Below, in pieces: positions 47,778 through 59,100 of a stretch of 64,000 nucleotides of DNA (its first letter is position 1; the number at the start of each line of letters is the position of its first letter). The notes under the pieces are model-generated. The model saw only the letters and a program-made list of their open reading frames with translations. It made no database searches and was not told where the DNA came from. Position numbers and translations under genes: made by a program. Source of the stretch: Mastigias papua. Taxonomy: Eukaryota > Cnidaria > Scyphozoa > Rhizostomeae > Mastigiidae. The DNA lies in contig OZ025281.1 of NCBI GenBank assembly GCA_964019165.1, positions 2,746,240-2,810,239 of the forward strand, written 5' to 3'.

Positions 47778-48023
47778 GAGGCCTTTGTGCAATTGGTTTT
47801 AAAGCAACAGTGAAGTTGGACGAGAGTGTCAATATCAACTGGTACTACCCGAGAGCAGGACTCAAGCAATACGAGACATTGAAGTACCAAATATTATATT
47901 CTACGCGAAAGTTTATCTACTAGGACTGTCTTCTCCGGGAGCTGTAGCCAACGAGATAGGGCTTTGATCATAACTTTCCACAAGAACACAATCGAAGTTA
48001 ATCAAGAGTAGCTCAAAGAGAAG

Positions 48024-49115
48024 ATGGGCTTTTCAAATCTTCGAAACACGATCATTTTCATGGCGTTTCTGTTCTCTCAACGTGTTGCATCAACAGATGA
48101 TGGTGATTTTCAGAGCGAATTGCCGTACCTGAGTGCCCGAGTGAAGACGCATCAAGAGAAATCAACAAGCAAATTATTGCTGGAGTTAGTGAAACAGTTG
48201 GAGAAATACTGCGGTGCTACTTCGGAATTAGATCAACACGTGTGCCGCAATGCTCTCGAATACCTGGTGGGGAACTTCAACGAATTCAACTCGCTAATCA
48301 GCGAAGAGAATGATGTTTCCACAAACATTTTCGAAGATGTGGAAAACATGTATGATTCAAAAAGAGCTGAAGCTGCGGAAAAAAGTGCAAGTAGAAATGA
48401 AAATGCAGATAAACGCAACTTACTATCGATATCGGGCTACAAGAAGCGCGAATGGGAACTGCCAAGATCAGGAAAGCGAGAATCTGAAGTATCTGGGTTG
48501 GAAAAGCGCGAGTTCGAAATGACTGGACACACGAATCGTGTAATGGGACTACCCAGGTCAGGAAAACGAGGGCTGGGATTGCCACGAGCAGGGAAGAGAG
48601 AACTGGAGCTGCCGAGGTCGGGGAAACGTGGATTCGAACTCCCAAGGTCAGGAAGGCGTGAATTCGAACTTCCAAGGTCTGGCAAACGTGAATTTGATTC
48701 AGCAGGGCATGGAAAGCGAGGAATGGATCTTCCCAGGTCAGGAAAGCGAGAAGGAGCAATGCCAAGATCTGGGAAGCGTGGTTTCGAAATCTCACGATTT
48801 AACCAGCGTGAAGTGGAGCTACCGAGATCGGGACGACGTGAGATCGAACTGCCACGATCGGGAAAACGTGAATTCGAACTACCCCGATCAGGAAAACGCG
48901 AAAATGAACTACCACGGTCGGGAAAGCGTGAGATCAACCTACCACGATCGGGAAAGCGTGATCTGCCGCGATCAGGAAGACGAGGTTTGTCCTCTTCGAA
49001 TCGGTACCAAATTCAAGCAGATAGGGGGGCTACATACGGTCTATCAGGTTCTTCGAAACGGAATACGGTTAATCGGTATAACACTTACGACGACACTTTA
49101 CCAAGATCTGGTTAA
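48024..49115 (+). CDS. Neuropeptide precursor with multiple LPRS-amide peptides
   Basis: A single open frame of 363 codons. Residues 1-23 are a signal peptide ending at VAS, before TDDG. Then comes a pro-region with two Cys (EKYCGATSELDQHVCRNAL). From about 48450 to 48983 follow tandem 10-residue (30-nt) units of the form xxxLPRSGKR: thirteen PRSG units with KR or RR, one PRAG unit (GLGLPRAGKR), one ending AGHGKR, and a few decayed units (SGLEKR, TGHTNR, SRFNQR). The protein ends DDTLPRSG at the stop, a possible fourteenth amide. Gly-Lys-Arg gives C-terminal amidation, so predicted products are heptapeptides such as EFELPRS-amide and EWELPRS-amide. This fits the broad PRX-amide peptides of cnidarians; the LPRS ending itself I do not recognise. 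Codon use differs between units while the peptide is kept, indicating purifying selection. It likely acts as a secreted neuronal signal. Confidence 0.9.
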   Translation: MGFSNLRNTIIFMAFLFSQRVASTDDGDFQSELPYLSARVKTHQEKSTSKLLLELVKQLEKYCGATSELDQHVCRNALEYLVGNFNEFNSLISEENDVSTNIFEDVENMYDSKRAEAAEKSASRNENADKRNLLSISGYKKREWELPRSGKRESEVSGLEKREFEMTGHTNRVMGLPRSGKRGLGLPRAGKRELELPRSGKRGFELPRSGRREFELPRSGKREFDSAGHGKRGMDLPRSGKREGAMPRSGKRGFEISRFNQREVELPRSGRREIELPRSGKREFELPRSGKRENELPRSGKREINLPRSGKRDLPRSGRRGLSSSNRYQIQADRGATYGLSGSSKRNTVNRYNTYDDTLPRSG

Positions 49116-49144
49116 GAAGCATTAACTGGATATTCAAGTGGAGA

Positions 49145-49150
49145 AATAAA
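49145..49150 (+). terminator. Poly(A) signal of the PRS-amide precursor gene
   Basis: AATAAA begins 30 bases after the stop codon of the precursor, implying a very short 3' UTR. Confidence 0.6.
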
Positions 49151-49389
49151 TGAACACAGGACGATTACAAGATCTTAAAATAAGATACACTGTTTTACGT
49201 AACGACCTCATTTCTGCTTTAGACAAAAATGCTTATATGAAAGGCATAGGTATCTGTTTCTATCTTACTGTTATGTCTGTGAGTATCAATTTCGCGTATT
49301 ATTTCAGAAGATTTAATGCAAAATTATCCTAGTTCGGCAAAACAACTGTGTTGTGCTACTTAGTTTGGTGGTAAACTTCTTTTACAATC

Positions 49390-49553
49390 GTAGGGCCACC
49401 GACGGTCGCCAAAGATCGTTAACGATGGGCAATGATCGCCAACGATCGCTACCGATCGATAACGACGACTAGCAATCGTCAACGTTTAGGTACTTTCACC
49501 AACGGTCGCTAAAGATCGTTAATGGTCTGCAGTATTTAGGATCCGGGCCCTAG
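49390..49553. mobile_element. CG-rich element with TAGGGCC ends and GATCG repeats
   Basis: It starts TAGGGCCACCGACGG and ends GGATCCGGGCCCTA, so the TAGGGCC ends are inverted. Inside are repeated CGATCGCCAACGATCG-like words. The base composition is unlike the flanks. Probably a small non-autonomous element just downstream of the neuropeptide gene; it may be related to the 5.5-5.8 kb block, which also ends in GGGCCCTA. Confidence 0.45.
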
Positions 49554-50203
49554 AAGCCTTGCTGATTAGCTCAATTTACATAGAAGTAATGAATACAAGG
49601 TTTAATTCCATCAACGCTATCAACATTTCTTCGAAGGGGAGAATGGGACTTTATCAAACCAGTATTTTTAGCTTTTTGTCACTGATTTTAAGTAAGAAAG
49701 TAAGTCAGTAGAGGAAGTTGCCATCCATTGGTACTTCAAACTAATAAATGTCAATTCGTTGCTAAGCTAAGGCACTGGTCAAGGCGAACGCTTCTCTCGT
49801 ATGCTTGTCTGCCATTCAGACAATAGTGTACCTAGTATACATTGGATTGGTAACTTGAACCAGTTGACAAAACACTAGCTGTAATTTCTGTTTAGTATAT
49901 AAAGTTGACAAAAATCAAAGTCATAGTGATAAGAGCAAGAAGTCTAATAGCCGGCAAAAACGCAGCCAAAACATGTGGATAGGTTGCGCCGGAACACACT
50001 GGGGTGGGTGGACAGATGGTGAAATGCGAGACATCCCACGCTTAAGTCAAATTTAGCTGCATTGTTCAAAATACAACTGGGATTGGTTGGCTAAATATGG
50101 TTTCGGTGATTTCCATGACAAATTTTATTCATAGAATGTACTGATGAAATACAGGCCCCCTGTGATTTTTTGCAATATTGAAGTATGAATGGATCACTTA
50201 TTA

Positions 50204-50460
50204 AGCCTGGTTTGCATATCGTCGTAATCAACGAGGACGCGTTCCATTCATCGTGGACCTGTTGGTGATGCATCGGAAGACTTCAGAAAATCAGAACTCA
50301 TTTTAACCTTTTTCAACTCTACTAGGACATTGACGGCCCTACTGGGACGTCGGCGATATAGCCAAGAAACGTTCCCATAGATCGTTAGCGTCCCTGTAAC
50401 ATCACCGATGCAATGACTGGGACGTGTCCCCAACACTTACGACGATGTGAAAGCCAGGCT
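50204..50460. mobile_element. MITE-like element with AGCCTGG-type inverted ends
   Basis: The left end AGCCTGGTTTGCATATCGTC is matched by the reverse complement of the right end, AGCCTGGCTTTCACATCGTC, and both continue GTAA. The 257-base element is coding-free. The same AGCCTGG terminal type is seen at 8217-8414. Confidence 0.65.
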
Positions 50461-51188
50461 GTAAGTGCATACCATCATTAGATGCCAGTTCTATCAGTGA
50501 CATTCCATGAGCACTACTAAAATTAGGAATATAACTATCTACTTTTAAACAGTAGTCGATGTTAGGGGGAGTGAGGGGAGGCAAATGGTCCCCCTGGAGA
50601 AGATTAGCTGGCATTTTGGCATATGACGGAACAGGCTCTATGAGCTAAAATATGTATACTCGGCAAGTCTATTTTACAACAGTTAGCAAAAGTTCCGCCG
50701 ATGCCCCGTTAAAAAGGCACGACAATCCACCACTACCGCTTTCAGACATTCATAATTAGTGTTCACATATTCTTAAACTTAGGATTGGTTACGAAACTAA
50801 TCTTACTGGTAGCGTAACACGGAAAGATACGAAGTATCACGATTTGACCATGACGCTACGACTTAAAAACAAATAAAATTAAATTCATGAACCTTTCTGC
50901 AGGCATTTTAGGATTATTTCTCTTTACTTTCAACGAAGTTCATTAAAATGCATAATCAAAAAACTTAACATAATTGACCAGCATTCGAACCACGTTCTGA
51001 GAAGTCTATCTACAATCTCCATCTGGTCTGCATCTTATATGTTGTTTCGAAGAGGAAAGGATTTAACTAAGCTTGACACGTTCAGACTTAAGACATAACA
51101 AATTTGCAACAAAAGTAGCTGATTACAAGCTACCTGGACATTGAAAGGTGTACACCTGTAATGCAACTGATTTATTAGAAGTAGATAT

Positions 51189-51720
51189 AGAAAGAAAGAA
51201 GAAAGAAAGAAGAAAGAAAGAAGAAAGAAAGAGGAAGAAGGAAGCAAAGAAGGATGCAAAGAAAGACATGAAGAAGGAAGGAAGGAAAGAGGAAATAAGG
51301 AAAGAAGAAAGGAAGGAAATAAAGAAAGAAGAAAGAAGGGAAACAAGGGAAAAAAGGAATTGGAAAAAGAAGGAAAGAAAGACGGAAAGAAGCAAGGAAG
51401 GAAGGAGGAAATAAAGAAAGAAAGAGGGAAGGAAGCAAGGAAGGAAGGAGGAAATAAAGAAAGAAAGAGGGAAGGAAGCAAGGAAGGAAGGAGGAAATAA
51501 AGAAAGAAAGACGGAAGGAAGCAAGGAAGGAAGGAGGAAATAAAGAAAGAAAGACGGAAAGAAGCAAGGAAGGAAGGAGGAAATAAAGAAAGAAAGAGGG
51601 AAGGAAGCAAGGAAGGAAGGAGGAAATAAAGAAAGAAAAAGGGAAGGAAGCAAGTAAGTGAACAAGGATTGAATGACAGAAGGAAGGAAGGAAGGAAAGA
51701 AAGAAGGAAAGAAAAAAGGT
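51189..51720. repeat. Homopurine tract with 43-bp tandem units
   Basis: About 530 bases of almost pure A/G on the plus strand. From 51392 to 51650 it is organised in six 43-bp units, each starting at GCAAGGAAGG (51392, 51435, 51478, 51521, 51564, 51607, 51650). All three minus-strand frames are open and Leu/Phe/Ser-rich because 43 is one more than a multiple of three; this is a repeat artefact, not coding. Confidence 0.93.
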
Positions 51721-51965
51721 TTATCAAGATTTTTATCTACACAAAATTAATATAAACTAATGGGTTTTACTGATATTTTCATGGCCACACAGTGATATAG
51801 CAGTTTTAGGGTGCACCATGTTGCTTGCTACAGCAGCAGAAATCATACTGCGCACAGTTGTAATACCTGAATGCAAAAACTGTAAAAGATTAGCCTGTGA
51901 TTAAGCATTATGCGAAAAGTGCTACAAGTAGTGCAATGGTCACCATGGTGATGCCATGACAGAGT

Positions 51966-52103
51966 GATGATGATGATAATGATGATGATCATGATCATGA
52001 TAATGATGATGTTGATGATGATGATGATGATGATGACGACGACAATGATGATGATTATGATGATGATTATGATGATTATTATGATGATGATTATGATTAT
52101 GAT
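51966..52103. repeat. (ATG)n microsatellite
   Basis: GATGAT repeats with ATTATG and GACGAC interruptions, 60 bases upstream of a possible coding exon. Confidence 0.92.
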
Positions 52104-52161
52104 AGAGCAAATGGCAATTTGTGATAATTGGACTCTCCAAGGTGTTTCTAGATAAATCGAG

Positions 52162-52290
52162 GAGGGGACATCGATTGTCAAAGAACCAGAGCCTTTGATG
52201 AAAGGACTGAACAATTTTGAACTATCCAGCATGGACAGACCATTGAGCGATGTGACAGTTGGACAGCTTTGAGACCAGATCTACAACGAG
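52162..52290 (+). pseudogene. Possible exon with an in-frame TGA, preceding the 53919 exon
   Basis: In the frame that joins the next exon this stretch reads KEPEPLMKGLNNFELSS, then MDRPLSDVTVGQL, a TGA stop (52270-52272), and DQIYNE up to a strong donor (GAG/GTAAGG). Without the stop it would be a continuous coding exon. TGA could derive from CGA (Arg) by a single transition. The 5' boundary is uncertain because a TAA is in frame at 52153. Either the gene is broken, the model is wrong, or only the last 18 bases are exonic. Family not recognised. Confidence 0.35.
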
Positions 52291-53203
52291 GTAAGGTGTC
52301 TTCTCAGAATGAAATCAGGTTTTACGCTCTTCCTTGAATGTTGCTCCGTTATTCTTACCGTTATTCTTACAATATTTGCCATTTCATGATGGTATATTGG
52401 TGACATGATAAGAAGGTGATTTGCATTACAAGTAGGCAAAGGTTGCATACGGTTGTTGGAACTTTCTCCGTTCGTTTCATCTATTTATCTATTTATCTAT
52501 TTATTGTACCCTTATCTTTCAAGCTATTTGTTATCTTATTTATTGATTCATTTTATTCGTGTATTTAATACTATACTTGCTCGTATAATTACATGTATTT
52601 TGATCAGTTTTAGCTATTCCTAAATTGATGAATTCATCAAGTTGTTTCCTTGCTTAATTATTTGATTGCTTATATAGTTCCTTGTATGTTTAGAATTCTT
52701 AGCTATTTATCAATTCATTTAATCATCTATTCATTCTTACATCCATTAATTGCTATAACTACTTGGATGTTTATTTTTTTAGTCCTTTGTTAAACTATTA
52801 AGTCCTTGCATATTGATAATTTTAGCTGTTTATCAATTCATTTATTCATCTATCTATTCCATTATTACATAATCTGTTTATTTATACAAAAATCTTTACA
52901 CATTTATCATATTAGCTATTTGTATAAGTAAATATTTATCTATTGAATATGTTACTTAATAATCTGCTTGTTAGTATAATTCCTGGTATGGTGTATTTTG
53001 AACCTGTTTATTACTTAATCTAATCACGTATCTATTACATGTTTTATTAATTTTTTATACTTTGTCCTTATTTATAAACATATTGTTCTGTTTATCATAT
53101 ATTTAGCTAGTTATTTATTTGGCAATTTTGCTGTTTGTCATCTAGGAACTGCGTACGTTCCTTCCTCTGATCATTGGGATATAGTGTTCAAACTGAGGTA
53201 CAA

Positions 53204-53590
53204 CTACAGGGGGGAGCCATGGGGGTCAAGGTCTCTGCCTTCTTCCCCAAAAGTACATAAGTTCCATTTTTCTTGGAAATTGTGAAAACTGGCTATTGCA
53301 TTTTTTGCATCACTAAAACTGCAGGTCTTCTGATGATTGTTATTAAAAGCAACCAAGTATTTCATCAGTTTAGAAAAAATATTCCATGCCATATCATACC
53401 CAAAAAATCCTTTTGTACCCTGTTTGTTGATTAGATCCATAACCCGAAATGTTCTAGCTGCATCCCTGTATTGTAGCCATTTTGGAAGTTGTAGAAAAAA
53501 ATTGCTTATGAAATCTTGACGAATGGCCTGGAGAGTGCTCCCAATGAATCTATTGCCAAAATTTTCATTAAGCAGGAGGTTTCGGGCCAT
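53204..53590 (-). other. Unassigned 128-codon ORF
   Basis: A minus-strand open frame with mixed composition (for example RTFRVMDLINKQGTKGFFGY) and no repeat explanation. It lies in the apparent intron of the plus-strand gene. There is no recognised domain or splice context; it may be a transposon fragment or chance. Confidence 0.2.
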
Positions 53591-53918
53591 GTTTTTTGTA
53601 GATTATTTTACAAAGAGCTCTGGTATAGTATATACGAGAATTAATTTTACTTTGAAGATTGTTTAGTAGCTACCTATATTTGTTATAAAGAAGATTTTAC
53701 TGATCAACAGTGCCCCTAGCCTCCCAATCTTCACAGATATTTTATCTCGAAAACGAGGGCCTGGGGGCATTATTGCGGACATACTTTGTATGATTTGACA
53801 GAATCTCATAGGGCATATGAATCTTTGACAAATGAAAGAAAGATATAATATTGTAAAATAAAATGACTTTACTATCTATTTTGATGTGAATCCTGATTGG
53901 TTAGTTTGTTACTGACAG

Positions 53919-54038
53919 GTGGACTGGAGTGAGTTTGCAGTGTACTTGGAGTGGGCCATTCACCAGTATCCACAGACAAGAACCGATGAAGAGCTTATGC
54001 CAATTGTATTCCGTAAGGGTTTGTTTCAACCATTAAAG
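53919..54038 (+). CDS. Internal exon of an unrecognised gene
   Basis: A 120-nt, phase 0-0 open segment between a good acceptor (TACTGACAG) and a good donor (AAG/GTGAGA). It encodes 40 residues beginning VDWSEFAVYLEWAIHQYP, followed by an acidic DEEL motif and RKGLFQPLK. The composition is clearly protein-like, and the segment joins in frame to DQIYNE at 52273-52290. The WSEF...YLEWA pattern suggests a helical, possibly EF-hand-like, segment, but I cannot name the family. No further exons were found within the window. Confidence 0.5.
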
Positions 54039-54039
54039 G

Positions 54040-56015
54040 TGAGATAGCCTGAAAGGCAGAACTCTTCAAAATCGGGGAGCTATAATAGAGAATGTGGAAA
54101 GATGGCGATTGATTTGCCTTCAAACCTAGACACACAAGCGACTCAGGGCGTTCAAGGTGTGTCCAAGTACTTTGCAAGATATTACCTGTTTCATGAAAAT
54201 ATATTTCATGAAGAACCTGGCTCAAGGCATAGTTCTTAACGCTCCTTGTTCTGGGGCCTCTTTTAACAATTGCATAGCTAAAAGTTTTTAAATGGTTCCT
54301 TAAGTTAAAGTGCAAACTTAGTGCTCTGAAAATAGTACAAGAGCAGGAAAGAAACTTATTTTGTGATGTTTGCTGTGAAGCTTTGTTATAAACAGTTTCT
54401 ACATGTAGTATATATTAAGAGTTAGAACAGGATACTGTGGATTTGGCAAGTTTCAATGTAAACCTCTCCATGAAACACAGTTACGTAGGCTACTGTTCAA
54501 GCGAATTTCACTGCAGTCAAAGAAAATGGCTACCTCAACTTTTAGTTTCTGTAGTGATGAGATCCATAAAATTGAAAAGTTCTTTAGTGATTTTGGGTTT
54601 AGTGGTACAAGTTCCTTGAAGTCTTTAGCCTTTTGCATATAGATTCCTTATTAAGTGGCTCTTTACACTAAAGAAACATGTATGAAATGATCGCATACAT
54701 TTGATGGCATTGATTGATTCTTATTGCTTTACCTAGATCTGCAGTAAGGATGCACTTTAATGCAACTATTTTTACACTCATTTTGCTATAAGGCCGCACT
54801 TTATAAGAAAACTGAGGTTCAATTCGCCAAAATAAGTTAGAACATTGATAGAACATACCTAGCCTTAGATGAGAATTTTCATAGGCAGTCAGCTATCTAC
54901 ATTCTTGTATCAATTTAATTCTAATGTGGTTTCTAATACAATAAGCATGTGTCACTTTATTTTCAAAGGGTAGCACAGTCGAATGTCTTGGAAACTGCAT
55001 ACTCAAGCACTTAAGGGGGGGGGCTGGGGGTTCCGCTCCTACTTTCTGCCAGCCAGTGATTTTTCTAGCGTTATCAAGCAATTTATTGTTTGTAGCCCCC
55101 CCCCCGCCACTTTTTCTGTGTAGCGCCGTGCCTGATGCTGCATGTGCATTCTCAAGCAATTTGGAAAGTCCACTTTTAAAGTAAGGAATCTTAAAAACAT
55201 TTCAGTCTAAAATTATCAAGCTTTTGCGAACATCGAATCTGATGAAAGTTATTTGATCTAATATGAAGTGTCAGTTACGTCTGTGGGAAGGAGCCTTTAC
55301 AAGTGCAACACAATGAACCTGATTTCAGGATCTCTCTTTCACAAGCTGTACAGATTGGAAAATTGGCTAAGCTATAACTTTTCAAGGCAAGTTTAAAAAA
55401 CATGCAATAGACTGGAGTGATTACAACCTTGTCTACGAACAAATTCATCGAAGAAGGGTGGTGCAATATCGTTAAAAACAGAAATATCTTTCAGCTTGCT
55501 AAGAAACATCTGGGAATGTTACTGACGACAGACATGTTTGGCTTCAGATAGAAATCTTTTGTATTAATGACTGATTCTTCACTTACCTGTAAGTCTATAT
55601 ATTATGAATATGGCAGCAAAGTTTCTTCTGGACTATAGTATGGACATCTAGCGTTTAAACAGGCCTGCGATTCGTCTTAATTTTCCAATGTTCATTTCCA
55701 CATGCTACCGTGCTGGCCTTTCTGGCATAATATTAGTTTGAAATGAGTTCTGTCCTCTACGCTACCAGTAACTCAACAGTAAGAATTTCAAAGGCTGATG
55801 CTATCGCTGGTGGAGTAGAATACCAAAATATGATAGCATGTCTTCTGTGGTCATTTAGGCGCAGTCTCCTCCATAGAACAGCTCCTTTCAAACATTTCCC
55901 CCAAAGGATTCCCTAATGCCCCTCCCATGAGATACTGCCTACACATAAAAGTGGTAGAATCACCTCTTTAAAACAGCAGGAAATGACACAACAGATTGCA
56001 GAATAATTAACATGT
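54040..56015. other. No gene recognised
   Basis: AT-rich sequence with short C/G homopolymer runs (about 55015 and 55077-55085). It contains no exon I can support on either strand. Confidence 0.4.
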
Positions 56016-56019
56016 GGTC

Positions 56020-56025
56020 TTTATT
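56020..56025 (-). terminator. Poly(A) signal of the two-exon secreted peptide gene
   Basis: AATAAA on the minus strand, about 120 bases beyond the stop codon at 56147-56149. It supports 56147-56302 as a terminal exon. Confidence 0.5.
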
Positions 56026-56146
56026 AAGCCAATGCTATATTGAGTATACATTTAAGCTATTCCAAATTTAATTTGAGGTCTCTCTACATTATATTCTAAC
56101 TGCCCCTTTTGACTCATATGTATTCAACATAATCCTCTCACTGCTT

Positions 56147-59100
56147 CTAGACTCCCCGAAGATCTCTTTCATTGCCATCCTCATCCTCATAGTTTGACTC
56201 CCTGTGAAGGCGTAGGCCACCGAAGTCTCGCTTTCTGTGTACTTTGCAATAGCGGTAGCACATTCCGCATACTTCTTTCCTGTGGGCTTCTGATCTTTGC
56301 TCCTGCAATCGAAGTAAACAGCTTTCAAAAACTGGAATACCATTGGAAGAGGATTTAGTAATCAAACTGCTACAAGACTGAACGATATAGGAAGCAAGTA
56401 TGGTTCTTACAAAAGAACAAGATATAGAAAAAGTTTGAAGCATATTCCTTGTTAATTAAATTAAATTTGTTACAACTTGTTGAAGTTGCCTGTGGTCATA
56501 AGGCAAAGTACCTGGACAGAACTGAAGGTGCCAGTATAGCCGCCAAATGTTTGAGAGCCCTGTCAGGACTATTTTCTCCGAACCTAATTAGCCAATCATC
56601 ATGCAGAATAGGCCTAGCCTTAGCATGTGTGGTCAGAATCCTGCATGATGATTGGTCAAATAAGTTGGGAGAAAATAGATTTGATATGGTTCTCAAACAT
56701 TTGGCGGCTATGCTGAGATTTCAGTTGCTTATGAAAACGTTGTTACTAAAGAAAGTCCATTTTCGATCAATTTTTGATTTGTGGACAAGATTGTGAATGC
56801 ACAATATAAGCGAGTGTTTTATCTCACTGAATCAAAGTGAGCTATGAGTAAGTGCTACCGGACTTCAGTTATAATGTGGTTGCATAGGAGTCGGTCATAA
56901 AGCAAACTGATGTCTCTGCGGAGGAATACTGCATACTTAATTTGGGATTAAATTGGTAGCATTTCCTTCTAGATTGAGGATTTAACCAAAGTTTTCACCT
57001 GTTAGCCCTGTTTCTAATGAGTCACGTTTCAAGCATTCTTCATTCCTCATATTATTCCTACGCGTAGCAAGCATCTGCTGGAGCCTAAACCGAGACCCAT
57101 CTGATTAAAGGCAAATTAGAGATTTCAAAAGAGTCACTCATTATTTCTAACCAAAGGCAGTTAAACTGTGCTAGAAACTTTTGAAGACCTCTCCCTGATT
57201 AACTTCAGTAGATCGTTTAATTCGTTGCACAGGTCCTTGGTTAATAACAGAATTTGTATTCTAAAGAAGTTAACCTATATAAATATTATTTATTATTACT
57301 ATTATATCTTTGATTCGCCTTACGCTTTCATACAGTCGAATCCATTCTCCTATGTTGTTATACTTCTTTCACTAAGCTCTAGAATGATGCTTTTGCGAGA
57401 AATAAAAGTAGGCTAGCTTTATTCCCTTGTCACAACTCATGATATGGGGATCATGTTTTAGTCAGTAAGACCGCTTTCTACTTGAGAGAAGTCTTCTTCT
57501 AAAACCGAATTCTTCATCAAATTCTTCACCGAATTCTTCATCAAATTCTTCACCGAATTCTTCATCAAATTCTTAACCGAATTCTTCATCAAATTCTTCA
57601 CCAAATCCTTCATCAAATTCTTCACCGAATTCTTCATCAAATTCTTCACTGAATCCTTCAACGAATTCTTCGACAAATTCGTCAGCGAATTCCTAACCGA
57701 ATTCTTCACCAAAGTCTTCAACGAATTCGTCGGCGAATTTGCCAAGCGTGGCAAATGTGTTAACTAAAACAAAAGACGATAACAGCTTCTCTGCCATTGG
57801 TTCTCTTCATGGTGAATTCACTGAGGTGTTAAACTCCTCTGAGCAGTGACATTTCGCAAGCGAATTTGCCTATGCTCAGGAACAAAAAATTACATCCCAA
57901 TCGCTGACGAATTCATTGAAGATTTTGCTTAAGTGGAAAACGACCTTTATGATCCTTAGAGATAACTTGGCAATATTTTTGTCGTGTGTAGCATTCAACC
58001 TTTTTAGCGCAGTCATAACATGCAATGCTTTTTATCTCGTATTACTCCTATCTACGACAATACCAGAAGTTTCTTCCTCTCTCATATGTTAATGCCAATT
58101 TTCTGAGACGAAATTGCACTGCAAAGACAGAAGTTTCTGGTCTTTTATGCAAATTTGTTCCCTCCCCATAATTACTTCAGGCCTATAGGGCACGTCTTCC
58201 TCACAAGAAGTTACAATTCAGTCAAATGCAGCTCTATATCAATGAATGAATGAATGAATATTTTATGTAAGCAGACTTAATTTCTCTAGAAAAATTTAAT
58301 GCATTTGGCTATACGAAACGGCTTTATCAGCTCTCTGCTGTTTGATCAACTAGTCAGTGTATCCTGCCTTTCATTATAAAAGGTGTACCAATCTTAGATA
58401 TAATGAAAAGGAATTGATATTTGCTGATTAAACCATGCAGGTAGATCTAGATAATCGTTTTTAGCATGGCTAAAGTCACAGTATGACAATGGATTATTCC
58501 TATGAGAAGGAGATTTAACTTTTCGAGAGCTCACAGGTCAGAGAATCTTGCAAAAAATATTCTCACCTAAAAAAATTGGCACGTCGGTTTAACGATATGA
58601 CTTACGTGTTAAATCAAACTGGATTGGAGATCATCCCTTACAACATTCAACAAACTTTTGGAAGTCCATTGTCTATAGTATAGCGGTTCGTTGCTACACT
58701 TTTGATGATGCTGTGTTCTCGCCTTGTATGGGCTTTTCAGCACTGGCGTTAATTTTAGCCTGTGTATGTCAAGAATTCGAAGCTCAGAGAAGCTAACTTT
58801 TGGCTTGAAGTGATGTCCACGGTTAAATTCTGGATAATTGAAAGGCCAATTTACAGATTTGTAGGGATACCGATGCCCAGTTTTACGAGCATATGTTTAC
58901 TATGAACGCTAACTGCCAAATTTTTCAGTTCTGACTGGCAAGTTGGCGTGTCTTTATACAATGCATTTTGCTTTGAGGTGTTTTTGCTTCGCTCGTTGAT
59001 ACGTGCGAAAGTCTACATTTCGCGTGTAACATTTTGCGTGGATTTAAAGCAAAACGCCTGGTGGTTGCCACTTCGCAGGATATCCTTCAATCGGTTATGA

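Noticed and set aside
48437..48937. 166-codon minus-strand ORF with repeated SRFPDRGSS
   Set aside because: It is the antisense shadow of the 30-nt neuropeptide repeat.
51035..51727. Leu/Phe/Ser-rich minus-strand ORF of 230 codons, looking like a membrane protein
   Set aside because: Entirely explained by the homopurine 43-bp tandem repeat; all three frames are open.
57458..57754. 98-codon ORF with KNLMKNSV repeats
   Set aside because: A 24-bp minisatellite read in an open frame, with no start context or flanking exons.
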